Positions 7,737 to 17,309 of a DNA stretch of 64,000 bases are shown here, in pieces (positions within the stretch are counted from its first letter, which is position 1; every line of letters begins with the position of its first letter). The position numbers and the translations under genes are program-made. Source of the stretch: Burkholderia sp. (lineage in GTDB: Bacteria; Pseudomonadota; Gammaproteobacteria; Burkholderiales; Burkholderiaceae); NCBI GenBank assembly GCA_031253835.1, contig JAIRVP010000048.1, positions 124,001-188,000 of the forward strand, in the 5' to 3' direction. A model generated the notes under the pieces. It did no database searches. It had not been told where the DNA came from and saw only the letters and a program-made list of their open reading frames with translations.

Positions 7737-9644
7737 ATGACTTCGAGCCGAACTGCATCCGGCCTCGTGCTGCCCGAACAGCGCGTGGTGGCCGTCGACG
7801 ACCTGTCGGTCACGTTCCGCCGCGAAGGCGCGACGTTCGACGCGGTGCGCAACGTGTCGTTTCACGTCGACCGCGGCGAGACGCTCGCGATCGTCGGTGA
7901 ATCGGGGTCCGGCAAGTCGGTCACGTCGCTCGCGCTGATGCGGCTCGTCGAGCATGGCGGCGGTGCGATCACGGGCGGGCGGATTGCGTTCCGGCGTCGC
8001 GGCGGCGCGCTCGTCGATCTCGCGCAGGCGAGCGCCGCGACGATGCGCGGCATCCGCGGCGCGGACATCGCGATGATCTTCCAGGAGCCGATGACGTCGC
8101 TGAACCCGGTGTTCACGGTCGGCGACCAGATCAGCGAAGCGATCGCGCTGCACCAGTCGAAGGGCGCGGCCGAGGCGCGCGCGGAAGCGCTGCGCCTGCT
8201 CGATCTCGTCCGTATTCCTGAAGCGCGCCGGGTGTTCGCGCGCTATCCGCACCAGTTGTCGGGCGGGATGCGGCAGCGCGTGATGATCGCGATGGCGCTG
8301 TCGTGCCGGCCCGCGCTGCTGATCGCCGACGAGCCGACGACCGCGCTCGACGTGACGATCCAGGCGCAGATCCTGCAACTCGTGCGCGGGCTGCAGAACG
8401 AGATGAACATGGGCGTGGTCTTCATCACGCACGACATGGGCGTGGTGGCCGAAGTGGCCGACCGCGTGCTCGTGATGTATCGCGGCGAGAAGGTCGAGGA
8501 GGGCGAGTCGGACCGCATCTTCGCGGCGCCCGCGCATCGCTACACACGGGCGCTGCTTGCGGCCGTGCCGCGGCTCGGCTCGATGCAGGGCACCGACACG
8601 CCCGAGAAATTCCCGCTGCTGAAGGTGGACGACGCGAATGCGCCGGCCGCGGCGCCGGCCGCCGCGCCTGCCGCGAACGACGATGTACAGCCGCCCGTCG
8701 ATCACGCCGCGGCGCCGATCCTGCGCGTGAGCGATCTCGTCACGCGCTTTCCGGTGAAAAGCGGTGTATTCGGCCGCGTGTCGCAGTACGTGCATGCGGT
8801 CGAGCGCGTGAGTTTCGAGCTGCGCGCGGGCGAGACGCTGGCGCTCGTCGGGGAATCGGGCTGCGGCAAGTCGACCACCGGCCGTTCGCTGCTGCGCCTC
8901 GTCGAATCGCAGAGCGGCTCGATCGAATTCGACGGCCGCGACATCAGCGCGATGAAGGGGCATGACCTGCAGGCGCTGCGCCGGAACATCCAGTTCATTT
9001 TCCAGGATCCGTTCGCGTCGCTGAACCCGCGCCTGACCGTCGGCTTCTCGATCATGGAGCCGCTGCTCGTGCACGGCGTCGCGAGCGGCAGCGACGCGCA
9101 GGCGCGCGTCGACTGGCTGCTCGACAAGGTCGGCCTGCCGCCCGAGGCCGCACGCCGCTATCCGCACGAATTCTCGGGCGGCCAGCGCCAGCGGATCGCG
9201 ATCGCGCGTGCGCTCGCACTGAACCCGAAGGTCGTGATCGCCGACGAGTCGGTGTCGGCGCTCGACGTGTCGGTGCAGGCGCAGATCGTCAACCTGATGC
9301 TCGACCTGCAGCGCGAGCTCGGCGTCGCGTACCTGTTCATCTCGCACGACATGGCGGTGGTCGAGCGCATCAGCCATCGCGTCGCGGTGATGTATCTCGG
9401 CCAGATCGTCGAGATCGGCCCGCGCCGCGCGGTGTTCGAGGCGCCGCAGCATCCGTACACGAAGAAGCTGATGAGCGCGGTGCCGGTGGCCGACCCCGCG
9501 CGGCGGCATGCGCCGCGCCAGCTCGCGGCGGACGAAATCCCGAGCCCGATCCGCACGATCGGCGACGAGCCGGTGGTCGCGCCGCTTGTCGCGGTCGGCC
9601 CCGATCATTACGTCGCGACGCATCGCGTCGGCGGCGCGTATTGA
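7737..9644 (+). CDS. gsiA: Glutathione/dipeptide ABC importer ATPase, two fused nucleotide-binding domains
   Basis: ATPase of 635 aa holding two complete ABC domains. The first has Walker A GESGSGKS, signature LSGGMRQR and Walker B ALLIADEP; the second has GESGCGKS, FSGGQRQR and VVIADES. An Ala/Pro-rich linker (about residues 300-320) joins them, and each half ends with an oligopeptide-transporter C-terminal zone (HPYTKKLMSAVP in the second). It energises the GsiC/GsiD permease. The order gsiA-B-C-D behind iaaA matches the E. coli glutathione importer, but glutathione specificity rests on that synteny alone. Confidence 0.93.
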   Translation: MTSSRTASGLVLPEQRVVAVDDLSVTFRREGATFDAVRNVSFHVDRGETLAIVGESGSGKSVTSLALMRLVEHGGGAITGGRIAFRRRGGALVDLAQASAATMRGIRGADIAMIFQEPMTSLNPVFTVGDQISEAIALHQSKGAAEARAEALRLLDLVRIPEARRVFARYPHQLSGGMRQRVMIAMALSCRPALLIADEPTTALDVTIQAQILQLVRGLQNEMNMGVVFITHDMGVVAEVADRVLVMYRGEKVEEGESDRIFAAPAHRYTRALLAAVPRLGSMQGTDTPEKFPLLKVDDANAPAAAPAAAPAANDDVQPPVDHAAAPILRVSDLVTRFPVKSGVFGRVSQYVHAVERVSFELRAGETLALVGESGCGKSTTGRSLLRLVESQSGSIEFDGRDISAMKGHDLQALRRNIQFIFQDPFASLNPRLTVGFSIMEPLLVHGVASGSDAQARVDWLLDKVGLPPEAARRYPHEFSGGQRQRIAIARALALNPKVVIADESVSALDVSVQAQIVNLMLDLQRELGVAYLFISHDMAVVERISHRVAVMYLGQIVEIGPRRAVFEAPQHPYTKKLMSAVPVADPARRHAPRQLAADEIPSPIRTIGDEPVVAPLVAVGPDHYVATHRVGGAY

Positions 9645-9773
9645 GTGCGTGACGGAGCGCATATGGACCGCAGCTGCGCACGCGCCAGGCAACGGCGTTA
9701 TTTTCCCGAGCGGATGCTGTCGCACCGCGATCTCCACCACGCGTTACCGAATCATCCTGAGGAGCCAGACAAA

Positions 9774-11336
9774 ATGAACAAGCCGCATTCGTTCCCGATG
9801 TTCCGTCCGCGCGCGCTGTTCGCGGCGGGGGCAGGCGCGCTCGCGCTGTCGGTCGCAGTGCCCGCATTCGCGCAGCAGAACGTCGTGGTCGCCGTGTACT
9901 CGACGTTCACGACGATGGACCCGTACGACGCGAACGATACGGTGTCGCAGGCCGTCGTCAAGTCGTTCTACGAGGGGCTGTTCGGTTTCGACAGGAACAT
10001 GAAGCTCGTCAACGTCCTGGCGACCAGCTACACGGCATCGCCGGACGCGAAGGTGTACACGGTCAAGTTGCGCGAGGGCGTGAAATTCCACGACGGCACC
10101 GACTTCAACGCGGCTGCGGTGAAGGCGAACTTCGACCGCGTGACCGATCCGGCGAACAAGCTGAAGCGTTACGGCCTGTTCCGCGTGATCGAGAAGACGG
10201 AAGTGGTCGATCCGACCACGGTGCGGTTCACGTTGCGCGAGCCGTTCTCGGCGTTCATCAATACGCTCGCGCACCCGTCGGCGGTGATGATCTCGCCGGC
10301 CGCGCTGAAGAAGTGGGGGCATGACGTGTCGCTGCATCCGGTCGGCACCGGGCCGTTCGAATTCGTCGAATGGAAGCAGACCGACGACATGAAGGTGAAG
10401 AAATTTGCCGGCTACTGGAAGAAGGGCTATCCGAAGGTCGACACCATCGACTGGAAGCCGGTGGTCGACAACAACACGCGCGCGGCGCTGATCAAGACGG
10501 GCGAGGCGGATTTCGCGTTCACGATTCCGTTCGAGCAGGCCAACGACCTCAAGAGCAACCCGAAGATCGAACTGATCGAGTCGCCGTCGATCATCCAGCG
10601 CTACATTTCGCTGAACACGCAGCAGAAGCCGTTCGACAACCCGAAGGTGCGTGAAGCGCTGAACTACGCGGTCAACAAGGATGCGCTCGCGAAGGTCGTG
10701 TTCGCCGGTTACGCGACACCCCAGACCGGGGTCGCGCCGATGGGCGTCGAATACGCGACGAAGCTCGGGCCCTGGCCGTACGACCCGGCGAAGGCGCGTG
10801 CGCTGCTGAAGGAAGCCGGCTATCCGAACGGATTCGAATCGACGCTCTGGTCCGCGTACAACCATTCGACGGCGCAGAAGCTGATCCAGTTCGTCCAGCA
10901 GCAGCTCGCGCAGGTCGGCGTGAAGGTGAAGGTGCAGGCACTCGAGGCCGGCGAACGCGTCGCGAAGGTCGAGAGCGCCCAGGATCCGGCAACGGCGCCG
11001 GTGCGGATGTACTACAGCGGCTGGTCGGCATCGACGGGCGAAGCGAACTGGGCACTGACGCCGCTGCTCGCGTCGGCATCGGTGCCGCCGAAGCTCTACA
11101 ACACCGCGTACTACAAGAGCGCTGCCGTCGACGACGATCTCGCGAAGGCGCTCGAGACGACCGACCGTGCGAAGAAGGCCTCGCTTTACGCCGACGCGCA
11201 GAAGCAGGTGTGGACCGATGCACCGTGGATTTTCCTGGTCCAGGAGAAGATCGTCTATGCGCGCAACAAGCGGTTGCACGGCATGTACGTGATGCCGGAC
11301 GGCTCGTTCAACTTCGACGAAATCTCGGTGAAATGA
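9774..11336 (+). CDS. gsiB: Periplasmic peptide/glutathione-binding protein (SBP family 5)
   Basis: Solute-binding protein of 520 aa. The start is ATG 9774 with AGGAG about 10 nt upstream; an open frame extends to 9645 but lacks family similarity. Residues 1-33 are a signal peptide ending VPAFAQQ. The mature protein begins NVVVAVYSTFTTMDPYD, has the SBP_bac_5 motif YTVKLREGVKFHDGTDF, and closes with WIFLVQEKIVYARNK. A very stable hairpin follows the gene, which would favour higher expression of this component than of the permeases. Confidence 0.93.
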   Translation: MNKPHSFPMFRPRALFAAGAGALALSVAVPAFAQQNVVVAVYSTFTTMDPYDANDTVSQAVVKSFYEGLFGFDRNMKLVNVLATSYTASPDAKVYTVKLREGVKFHDGTDFNAAAVKANFDRVTDPANKLKRYGLFRVIEKTEVVDPTTVRFTLREPFSAFINTLAHPSAVMISPAALKKWGHDVSLHPVGTGPFEFVEWKQTDDMKVKKFAGYWKKGYPKVDTIDWKPVVDNNTRAALIKTGEADFAFTIPFEQANDLKSNPKIELIESPSIIQRYISLNTQQKPFDNPKVREALNYAVNKDALAKVVFAGYATPQTGVAPMGVEYATKLGPWPYDPAKARALLKEAGYPNGFESTLWSAYNHSTAQKLIQFVQQQLAQVGVKVKVQALEAGERVAKVESAQDPATAPVRMYYSGWSASTGEANWALTPLLASASVPPKLYNTAYYKSAAVDDDLAKALETTDRAKKASLYADAQKQVWTDAPWIFLVQEKIVYARNKRLHGMYVMPDGSFNFDEISVK

Positions 11337-11358
11337 CGGCGGCGTGCCCGCCTCGCGA

Positions 11359-11382
11359 TGCCGGCGGCGCAGGCCGCCGGCA
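11359..11382 (+). other. Stable hairpin after gsiB
   Basis: Perfect 10-bp stem TGCCGGCGGC/GCCGCCGGCA with loop GCAG, between gsiB and gsiC and without a U-run. Such REP-like structures after binding-protein genes usually stabilise the upstream mRNA segment. Confidence 0.6.
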
Positions 11383-11403
11383 CGCTGATTCGATCGGTGC
11401 CCC

Positions 11404-12324
11404 ATGCTGAATTTTCTCGTCAAACGCCTGTTCGGCCTGCTGCCCACGCTCGCGATCGTCGCGGTGCTGGTGTTCCTGTTCGTGCACCTGCTGCCGGGCG
11501 ACCCGGCGCGGCTCGCGGCCGGCCCCGAGGCCGACGATGCGACGGTCGCGCTCGTGCGTGCCGATCTCGGGCTCGACCGGCCGCTGCCCGCGCAGTTCGT
11601 GAACTTCTTCACGAAGATCGCGCACGGCGATTTCGGCATGTCGACGCGCAGCAAGCGGCCGGTGTCGACCGAAATCGGCGAGCGCTTCATGCCGACGCTG
11701 CTGCTGACGCTCGTCAGCATGGTGTGGGCGACGCTGTTCGGCATGGCGATCGGGATCGCGTCGGCGGTATGGCGCAATCGCTGGCCCGACCGTCTCGGCA
11801 TGACGATCGCGGTGTCGGGCATCTCGTTTCCCGCGTTCGCGCTCGGCATGCTGCTGATGGAAGTCTTTTCGGTGAAGCTCGGCTGGCTGCCGGTTGTGCC
11901 GGACGGCTCGTGGAAGAGCTACGTGCTGCCGTCGCTGACGCTCGGCGCGGCGGTCGCGGCCGTGATGGCGCGCTTCACGCGCGCATCGTTCGTCGAGGTG
12001 CTGAACGAGGACTTCGTGCGCACCGCGCGGGCGAAGGGCGTGCACGAGCCGATGGTCGTGCTCAAGCACTGCCTGCGCAACGCGATGATCCCGGTCGTCA
12101 CGATGATGGGGCTGCAGTTCGGCTTCCTGCTCGGCGGCTCGATCGTCGTCGAGGTCGTGTTCAACTGGCCGGGGCTCGGGCGCCTGCTCGTCGATGCGGT
12201 GACGATGCGCGACTACCCCGTGATCCAGGCCATCGTGCTGCTGTTCTCGCTCGAATTCATCCTGATCAACCTGACCGTCGACGTGCTGTACGCGGTCATC
12301 AACCCGACCATCCGGTTCAAGTGA
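11404..12324 (+). CDS. gsiC: Peptide/glutathione ABC importer permease 1
   Basis: Inner-membrane permease of 306 aa with about six transmembrane segments and the DppB-type N-terminus (LVKRLFGLLPTLAIVAVLVF, then HLLPGDPARLAAGPEA). The EAA loop that contacts the ATPase is seen as RTARAKGVHEPMVVLKHCLRN near residues 205-225. It is followed 7 bp later by the partner permease, so the pair is translationally linked. Confidence 0.94.
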   Translation: MLNFLVKRLFGLLPTLAIVAVLVFLFVHLLPGDPARLAAGPEADDATVALVRADLGLDRPLPAQFVNFFTKIAHGDFGMSTRSKRPVSTEIGERFMPTLLLTLVSMVWATLFGMAIGIASAVWRNRWPDRLGMTIAVSGISFPAFALGMLLMEVFSVKLGWLPVVPDGSWKSYVLPSLTLGAAVAAVMARFTRASFVEVLNEDFVRTARAKGVHEPMVVLKHCLRNAMIPVVTMMGLQFGFLLGGSIVVEVVFNWPGLGRLLVDAVTMRDYPVIQAIVLLFSLEFILINLTVDVLYAVINPTIRFK

Positions 12325-12331
12325 GGCGAGC

Positions 12332-13225
12332 ATGAACGCGACTGTACCGACCGCGGCGCCGGCCGCATCGACCGCGATCCGCACGCCGTGGCGCGAATTC
12401 TGGCGCAAGTTCCGCAAGCAGACCGTCGCGCTCGTCGCGGGCGGCTTCGTGCTGGCGCTCGTCGTGCTGGCCTTCGTCGGCCCGCACATCGTGCCGTTCG
12501 ATCCGGAGAACTATTTCGACTACGACGCGTTGAACGCGGGGCCGTCGGCCGTGCACTGGTTCGGCGTCGATTCGCTCGGCCGCGACATCTTCAGCCGGAT
12601 CGTCGTCGGCACGCGCATCTCGCTCGCGGCCGGTTTCTTCTCGGTCGCGCTCGGCGCGGTGATCGGCACGTTCTTCGGGCTGCTCGCCGGCTACTACGAA
12701 GGCTGGTGGGACCGCATCACGATGCGCATCGCCGACGTGCTGTTCGCGTTCCCGGGCATCCTGCTCGCGATCGGCGTGGTCGCGATCCTCGGCAACGGGA
12801 TGATCAACGTGATCTGCGCGGTCGCGATCTTCAGCATCCCGGCGTTCGCGCGGCTCGTGCGCGGCAACACGCTGATGCTCAAGCACATGACCTACGTCGA
12901 GGCCGCGCGCAGCATCGGCGCGTCGGACTGGACGATCATCATGCGGCACATCCTGCCGGGCACCGTATCGTCGGTCGTCGTCTACTTCACGATGCGGATC
13001 GGCACGTCGATCATCACGGCCGCGAGCCTGTCGTTCCTCGGGCTCGGCGCACAGCCGCCGACGCCGGAGTGGGGCGCGATGCTCAACGAGGCGCGCGCGG
13101 ACATGGTGACGGCGCCGCACATCGCGATCTTCCCGAGCCTCGCGATCTTCCTGACCGTGCTCGCGTTCAACCTGCTCGGCGACGGGCTGCGCGACGCGCT
13201 CGATCCGAAGCTGGAGCGCCGCTGA
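12332..13225 (+). CDS. gsiD: Peptide/glutathione ABC importer permease 2
   Basis: Inner-membrane permease of 297 aa of the DppC type, with a cytoplasmic N-terminal segment (WREFWRKFRKQ), about six membrane spans, and the EAA loop YVEAARSIGASDWTIIMRHI near residues 190-210. The family hallmark FGVDSLGRDIFSRIVVGTRI is present at about 75-94. The stop overlaps the next ATG by one base (TGATG), coupling it to the P1 peptidase. Confidence 0.94.
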   Translation: MNATVPTAAPAASTAIRTPWREFWRKFRKQTVALVAGGFVLALVVLAFVGPHIVPFDPENYFDYDALNAGPSAVHWFGVDSLGRDIFSRIVVGTRISLAAGFFSVALGAVIGTFFGLLAGYYEGWWDRITMRIADVLFAFPGILLAIGVVAILGNGMINVICAVAIFSIPAFARLVRGNTLMLKHMTYVEAARSIGASDWTIIMRHILPGTVSSVVVYFTMRIGTSIITAASLSFLGLGAQPPTPEWGAMLNEARADMVTAPHIAIFPSLAIFLTVLAFNLLGDGLRDALDPKLERR

Positions 13226-14301
13226 TGCCTGTTGCGCCGATGTGGAGTGCGACCCTGCCGGCCGGCCCGCGCGGCACGATCGCCGACGTGCCGGGCGTGA
13301 CGGTCGGCCATGTCACGCTCGATGCCGGCAGCGTGCAGACGGGCGTGACCGTCGTGAAGCCGCACGCAGGCGACGTGTACCGCAGCAAGGTGCCGGCGGG
13401 CGCTGCCGTAATCAACGGCTTCGGCAAGAGCGTCGGGCTCGTGCAGGTCGACGAGCTCGGCACGCTCGATACGCCGATCGCGCTGACCAATACGTTCGGC
13501 GTCGGCGCGGTCGCGCAGGCGCAGATCCGCGCGGCGATCGCGGCGAATCCGCAGACCGGCCGCGACTGGGCGACCGTCAACCCGCTGGTATTCGAGTGCA
13601 ACGACGGCTATCTGAACGATATCCAGGCGTTCGCGGTTACGGCCGCGCATTACGACGACGCGTGCCGCACGGCGTCGCGCGACGTCGCACGCGGCGCGGT
13701 GGGCGCCGGGCGCGGGATGTCGTGCTTCGACCTGAAGGGCGGGATCGGTTCCGCGTCGCGCGTTGCCGTCGCGGCCGGCCGGCCCTATACGGTCGGCGCG
13801 CTCGTGCTCGCGAATTTCGGCCGGCTGCCGATGCTGACGCTCGGCGGCGTGCCGCTCGGGCGCATCGTCGCGCAACGGCGCGCGGCCGAGGCCGCGCATG
13901 CGGCGCCGCCGGAGCAGGGTTCGATCATCCTGTTGCTCGCCACCGATGCGCCGCTCGACGCGCGGCAACTGTCGCGGCTCGCGCGCCGCGCGGGCGCGGG
14001 GCTGGCCCGCACGGGCTCCGTCTACGGACACGGCAGCGGCGACATCGCGCTTGCATTCTCGACCGCGTACACGATCGCGCACGACGCATCGACGATCGCG
14101 CTGCCGGCCCTCGTGGCCGATGCGGCGCTCGATCCGCTGTTCATGGCCGCGGCCGAAAGCGTCGAGCACGCGATCGCCGACGCGTTGCTGCAGGCCGTGA
14201 CGGTCGCCGGGCGCGACGGCCACGTGCGGCAATCGTTGCGCGACGCGGTGCCCGATCTCGACCGGTTGTTCAACGAAAATAACGAAGGGCATTCGACCTA
14301 G
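13225..14301 (+). CDS. P1-family (S58, DmpA-like) self-processing aminopeptidase
   Basis: Ntn-type aminopeptidase of 358 aa related to DmpA/BapA, which release N-terminal D- or L-Ala or beta-amino acids from short peptides. The self-cleavage site and nucleophile are Gly175-Ser176 in KGGIGSASR. Other family features are GTIADVPGVTVGH near the N-terminus, TNTFGVGAV (89-97), and NPLVFECNDGYLND (119-132). The start ATG overlaps the gsiD stop. A beta/D-peptide hydrolase next to isoaspartyl- and D-aminopeptidase genes suggests an operon for peptides resistant to normal peptidases. Confidence 0.92.
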   Translation: MPVAPMWSATLPAGPRGTIADVPGVTVGHVTLDAGSVQTGVTVVKPHAGDVYRSKVPAGAAVINGFGKSVGLVQVDELGTLDTPIALTNTFGVGAVAQAQIRAAIAANPQTGRDWATVNPLVFECNDGYLNDIQAFAVTAAHYDDACRTASRDVARGAVGAGRGMSCFDLKGGIGSASRVAVAAGRPYTVGALVLANFGRLPMLTLGGVPLGRIVAQRRAAEAAHAAPPEQGSIILLLATDAPLDARQLSRLARRAGAGLARTGSVYGHGSGDIALAFSTAYTIAHDASTIALPALVADAALDPLFMAAAESVEHAIADALLQAVTVAGRDGHVRQSLRDAVPDLDRLFNENNEGHST

Positions 14302-14303
14302 TC

Positions 14304-15131
14304 ATGAAGATCCTGATCTCGACCGACATCGAGGGTGTCGCCGGCGTATTCGCCACCGAGCAGACGCGCGCCGGTAATCCGGAGTACGAACGGGCACGCC
14401 GCTGGATGACCGCCGAGGCGAACGCGGCGATCGAAGGCGCGTTCGCGGGCGGCGCGCAGGCCGTCTGGGTCAACGATTCGCACGGCGGCTTTCGCAACCT
14501 GCTGCCCGACGGGCTCGATGCGCGTGCGCGTGTCGTGCTCGGCAAGCCGCGCATGCTCGGGATGATGGCGGGCGTCGAACAGCAGCCCGATCTCGTGTTC
14601 ATGATCGGCTATCACGCGAAATCGCAGACGCGCGGCGTGCTCGCGCACACGATCAACAACTTTGCGTTCACGCAGGTGTGGCTGAACGGCGTCGAGCTCG
14701 GCGAAGCCGGCCTGTACGGCGCGCTGGCGCGTGAATATGGCGCGCACGTCGCGCTCGCCACCGGCGACGACGTGTTCGCCGGGGAAACGCAGCCGCTGTT
14801 TCCGGATGCGCGTTTCGAGACGGTCAAGACGGCCGGCGGCGCATCGAGCGGCGACACGCTCACGCCAGCCGCGTCGTGTGCGCGGATCGCGACCGCCGCG
14901 CGCGATACGGTTGCGCAGGCGCTGTCGGCCGGCGTGCGTGCCGGCCCGCATCGGCCCGTGCCGGCTGCCTGCACGCTGCGCGTGCAGACGGCTGCGCTGG
15001 CCGACCTGTTCTGCGTGCTGCCGTCGCTCGAGCGTGTCGATGCGGTGACGCTGCGCTTCGACGGGCCGTCGGTCGAGCACGTGGTGCGCACGCTGAACAG
15101 CCTGTCGGCGATGTCGTTCATGCTGCGGTGA
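14304..15131 (+). CDS. dppA: Zinc-dependent D-aminopeptidase, M55 family
   Basis: D-aminopeptidase of 275 aa, the same length as B. subtilis DppA (274). Zinc ligands are in STDIEG (Asp8, Glu10), NDSHGG (His60) and IGYHAKS (His104), with a fourth acidic ligand near 131-134; the catalytic His115 (GVLAHT) is in place. The family forms decamers and cleaves D-Ala-D-Ala and similar peptides. It starts 2 bp after the P1 peptidase stop and is the last gene of the operon, so it should be co-expressed with the importer. Confidence 0.94.
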   Translation: MKILISTDIEGVAGVFATEQTRAGNPEYERARRWMTAEANAAIEGAFAGGAQAVWVNDSHGGFRNLLPDGLDARARVVLGKPRMLGMMAGVEQQPDLVFMIGYHAKSQTRGVLAHTINNFAFTQVWLNGVELGEAGLYGALAREYGAHVALATGDDVFAGETQPLFPDARFETVKTAGGASSGDTLTPAASCARIATAARDTVAQALSAGVRAGPHRPVPAACTLRVQTAALADLFCVLPSLERVDAVTLRFDGPSVEHVVRTLNSLSAMSFMLR

Positions 15132-15166
15132 GGCGCGCCGCCGCGACGCTGCTTGCGCGCGGCCGG

Positions 15167-15946
15167 TCAGTCGATGACGACGGGGCCGGCCGTCGCGGCG
15201 AGCAGGAACGCTTCCATCGCCGCGACCAGCGCGAGCGGCGTCTCGTTCATCGGATAGTGGCCGGCATTGCGCAGCACGTCGACGGTGGCGAGCGGGTAGC
15301 GCCGCAGGTAGGTGCGGGCCATCAGCGCCGCGTCGAACGCCGGATCGTGTTCGCCGATCAGCACTTTGACCGGATGCGTGCCGGCGATCTCGTCGCTGAA
15401 ATCCGTATCGACCCACGCGCGGAAGTACGCGCCGAAAGCCTGCGCCGACGAACTGGCGGCCGAATACGCGGCTTTCCACTCGACCCAGGCGGCGGGCAAC
15501 CGGCCGCCGGTGCTGCGGTCGATGATGGTCCGGCGATCGGCGGGATGGTCGGCGGCGCGCTCGAATAGCGCGCGTTTCTCCGCGTCGAACGGCAGGCCGC
15601 CGCACGGCACGGGCGTGATCTGCACCAGCGCGCGCACGCGCCCGGGCGCCATGACGGTGACTTTCTCGGCCGCCATCGCACCCATCGAGTGGCCGACGAG
15701 GCTGAAAGTCGCGAAATCGAGCGCGTCGGCGAGCGCGAGCGTGTCGGCGGCGATTTCGTCGATCGTGTAGTCGCCGGCTGCGTCGCGCATGCGGCCGTAA
15801 CCGCGGTAGTCCATGAATACATAGGTGAAGTGCGCATGCGACAGCCACGCTTCGACGGGTTCGAACGCGCGGGCGTCGCCGAACCAGCCGGGCAGTACAA
15901 GAACAGGGTGGGGGCCGTCCCCCACGCGATGAAACGTATTCGGCAT
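15167..15946 (-). CDS. Alpha/beta hydrolase
   Basis: Serine alpha/beta hydrolase of 259 aa. It has LVLPGWFGD with the oxyanion region near residue 17, MDYRGYGRM, and the nucleophile elbow GHSMG near residue 87; the catalytic His is in RNAGHYPMNE near the end. I chose ATG 15946 with GGAG 9 nt upstream; an open frame extends 41 codons further but is Arg-rich and not family-like. It is divergent from the AraC regulator, which may control it. The substrate is unknown. Confidence 0.85.
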   Translation of the reverse strand: MPNTFHRVGDGPHPVLVLPGWFGDARAFEPVEAWLSHAHFTYVFMDYRGYGRMRDAAGDYTIDEIAADTLALADALDFATFSLVGHSMGAMAAEKVTVMAPGRVRALVQITPVPCGGLPFDAEKRALFERAADHPADRRTIIDRSTGGRLPAAWVEWKAAYSAASSSAQAFGAYFRAWVDTDFSDEIAGTHPVKVLIGEHDPAFDAALMARTYLRRYPLATVDVLRNAGHYPMNETPLALVAAMEAFLLAATAGPVVID

Positions 15947-16088
15947 GTCCGCTCCGATGAAGTTGCCATCCGGCCGACCGGGCCGACGGGTCTTGCGGCC
16001 GCGAGGCCGCGCAACGGTGGAGCGGATCGTAGATCGATCGAAGGCGACCCGCCTTCGATATCGAGTCATTGATGATGGAATTCGGGCC

Positions 16089-16868
16089 GTGAGAAATACG
16101 CTGCTAGATCCCTACGAACACATTCCGCGGAACGTGGTCGTGACCGCCAACGACTATGCGGCGGGCACGGCGTTTCCGGAGCACGCGCACGGGCGCGGAC
16201 AATTCGCGTTCGCGTCGCGCGGCACGATAAGCGTGTCGACGCCGCACGGGCGCTGGCTGGTGCCGCCGCAGCGCGCGTGCTGGGTGCCGGCCGGCGTGCG
16301 GCACGAGATGACGATGACCGGCCCGGTGACGATGCTCAATACGTTCGTGTCCGGCGATGCCGCGCAGGCGGCCGGCCTGCCCGGGCAGTGCGGCGTGTAT
16401 GGCGTGTCGCCGCTGCTGCGGCAACTGATCGACGATGCGATCGACCTGCCGGCGATGTACGACGTCGGCGGGCGCGCAGGCAAGCTGATGGATCTGCTGG
16501 TCGCGGAAATCGCGACGATGCCGCGCCTGTCGCTGCATGCGCCGCTGCCGGCCGATGCGCGGCTGGCGAAGGTGTGCCGCCACCTGTTCGCGTCGCCGTC
16601 GATCGCGGCCGACCTCGACCAGGTCGCGGCCGACGCGGGCGTGAGCCGGCGCACGTTCACGCGGCAGTTCCGCGCGCAGACGGGCGTGAGTTTCGCCGCA
16701 TGGCGCCAGCAGGTGTGCATGCTCGCGGCGATTGCCCGCCTGACCGACGGTCAGCCGGTGACGCGCGTCGCGCTCGATCTCGGGTACGCGAGCGCCAGCG
16801 CGTTCACGTCGGCGTTTCGCCGCATCCTGGGCGACACGCCGAGCCGGTATCTGGAGATCCGGCGCTAG
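16089..16868 (+). CDS. AraC-family transcriptional regulator with cupin sensor
   Basis: About 259 aa from GTG 16089. An N-terminal cupin-like domain (TAFPEHAHGRGQFAFASRG, then VPPQRACWVPAGVRHEM) precedes a C-terminal AraC helix-turn-helix (DLDQVAADAGVSRRTFTRQF, then ALDLGYASASAFTSAFRRI). This is the common layout of small AraC regulators acting on efflux or hydrolase genes. The start is uncertain: the open frame runs back to 15945 but then overlaps the divergent hydrolase gene. It ends with a hairpin terminator at 16904-16932. Confidence 0.85.
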   Translation: MRNTLLDPYEHIPRNVVVTANDYAAGTAFPEHAHGRGQFAFASRGTISVSTPHGRWLVPPQRACWVPAGVRHEMTMTGPVTMLNTFVSGDAAQAAGLPGQCGVYGVSPLLRQLIDDAIDLPAMYDVGGRAGKLMDLLVAEIATMPRLSLHAPLPADARLAKVCRHLFASPSIAADLDQVAADAGVSRRTFTRQFRAQTGVSFAAWRQQVCMLAAIARLTDGQPVTRVALDLGYASASAFTSAFRRILGDTPSRYLEIRR

Positions 16869-16903
16869 GCGGCCGCAGCCGGAAAAACGCAGCTGCAAAA
16901 AAT

Positions 16904-16932
16904 ACGCGTCCGCCAAATTCGGTCGGACGCGT
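16904..16932. terminator. Bidirectional terminator hairpin
   Basis: Perfect 9-bp stem ACGCGTCCG/CGGACGCGT. On the plus strand it is followed by TTTAAA and ends the AraC gene. On the minus strand it is followed by ATTTTTT, so it can also stop transcripts arriving from pcaG. Confidence 0.65.
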
Positions 16933-17309
16933 TTAAAGGCACTCGGTCAGAAAAAATGCGCGAACAGCCGGTTGGGCGGTATCGCGCATGACTTGCGTCA
17001 TTGTTGCTTCGTCCGATTCAATTCTTTCGGCTCGTTGCGGATAACGAAGAATACGCCGCATAACGCGCAAGCGATATCCCGTTGGCCTGACGATTCATGT
17101 GCGGTTGCAGCATGCGTTTCAATCGGGCGTTCGATATCGGGGCGGGAAGCCTCGGGCAACCGGCATCCGCAGCCGCAGCGCGCCACGATGCGACGCATCA
17201 TCGAATGATCGCGACGGCTCACGAAAAACGCCGCGTGGTGCGATGCCTGTCGGTATCGCGCCGCGCGGCGTGCGGTTGCGTGCGAAGCCGGCGTGCGCCG
17301 GCGCATGCG
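16933..17309. other. Gene-free stretch between AraC gene and pcaG
   Basis: About 380 bp. Short open frames on both strands have no recognisable domain and no good ribosome-binding site. Apart from the terminator hairpin on its left edge I see nothing supportable here. Confidence 0.5.

Noticed and set aside
16972..17306. Short ORFs on both strands between the AraC gene and pcaG
   Set aside because: No domain, no ribosome-binding site and mutually overlapping.
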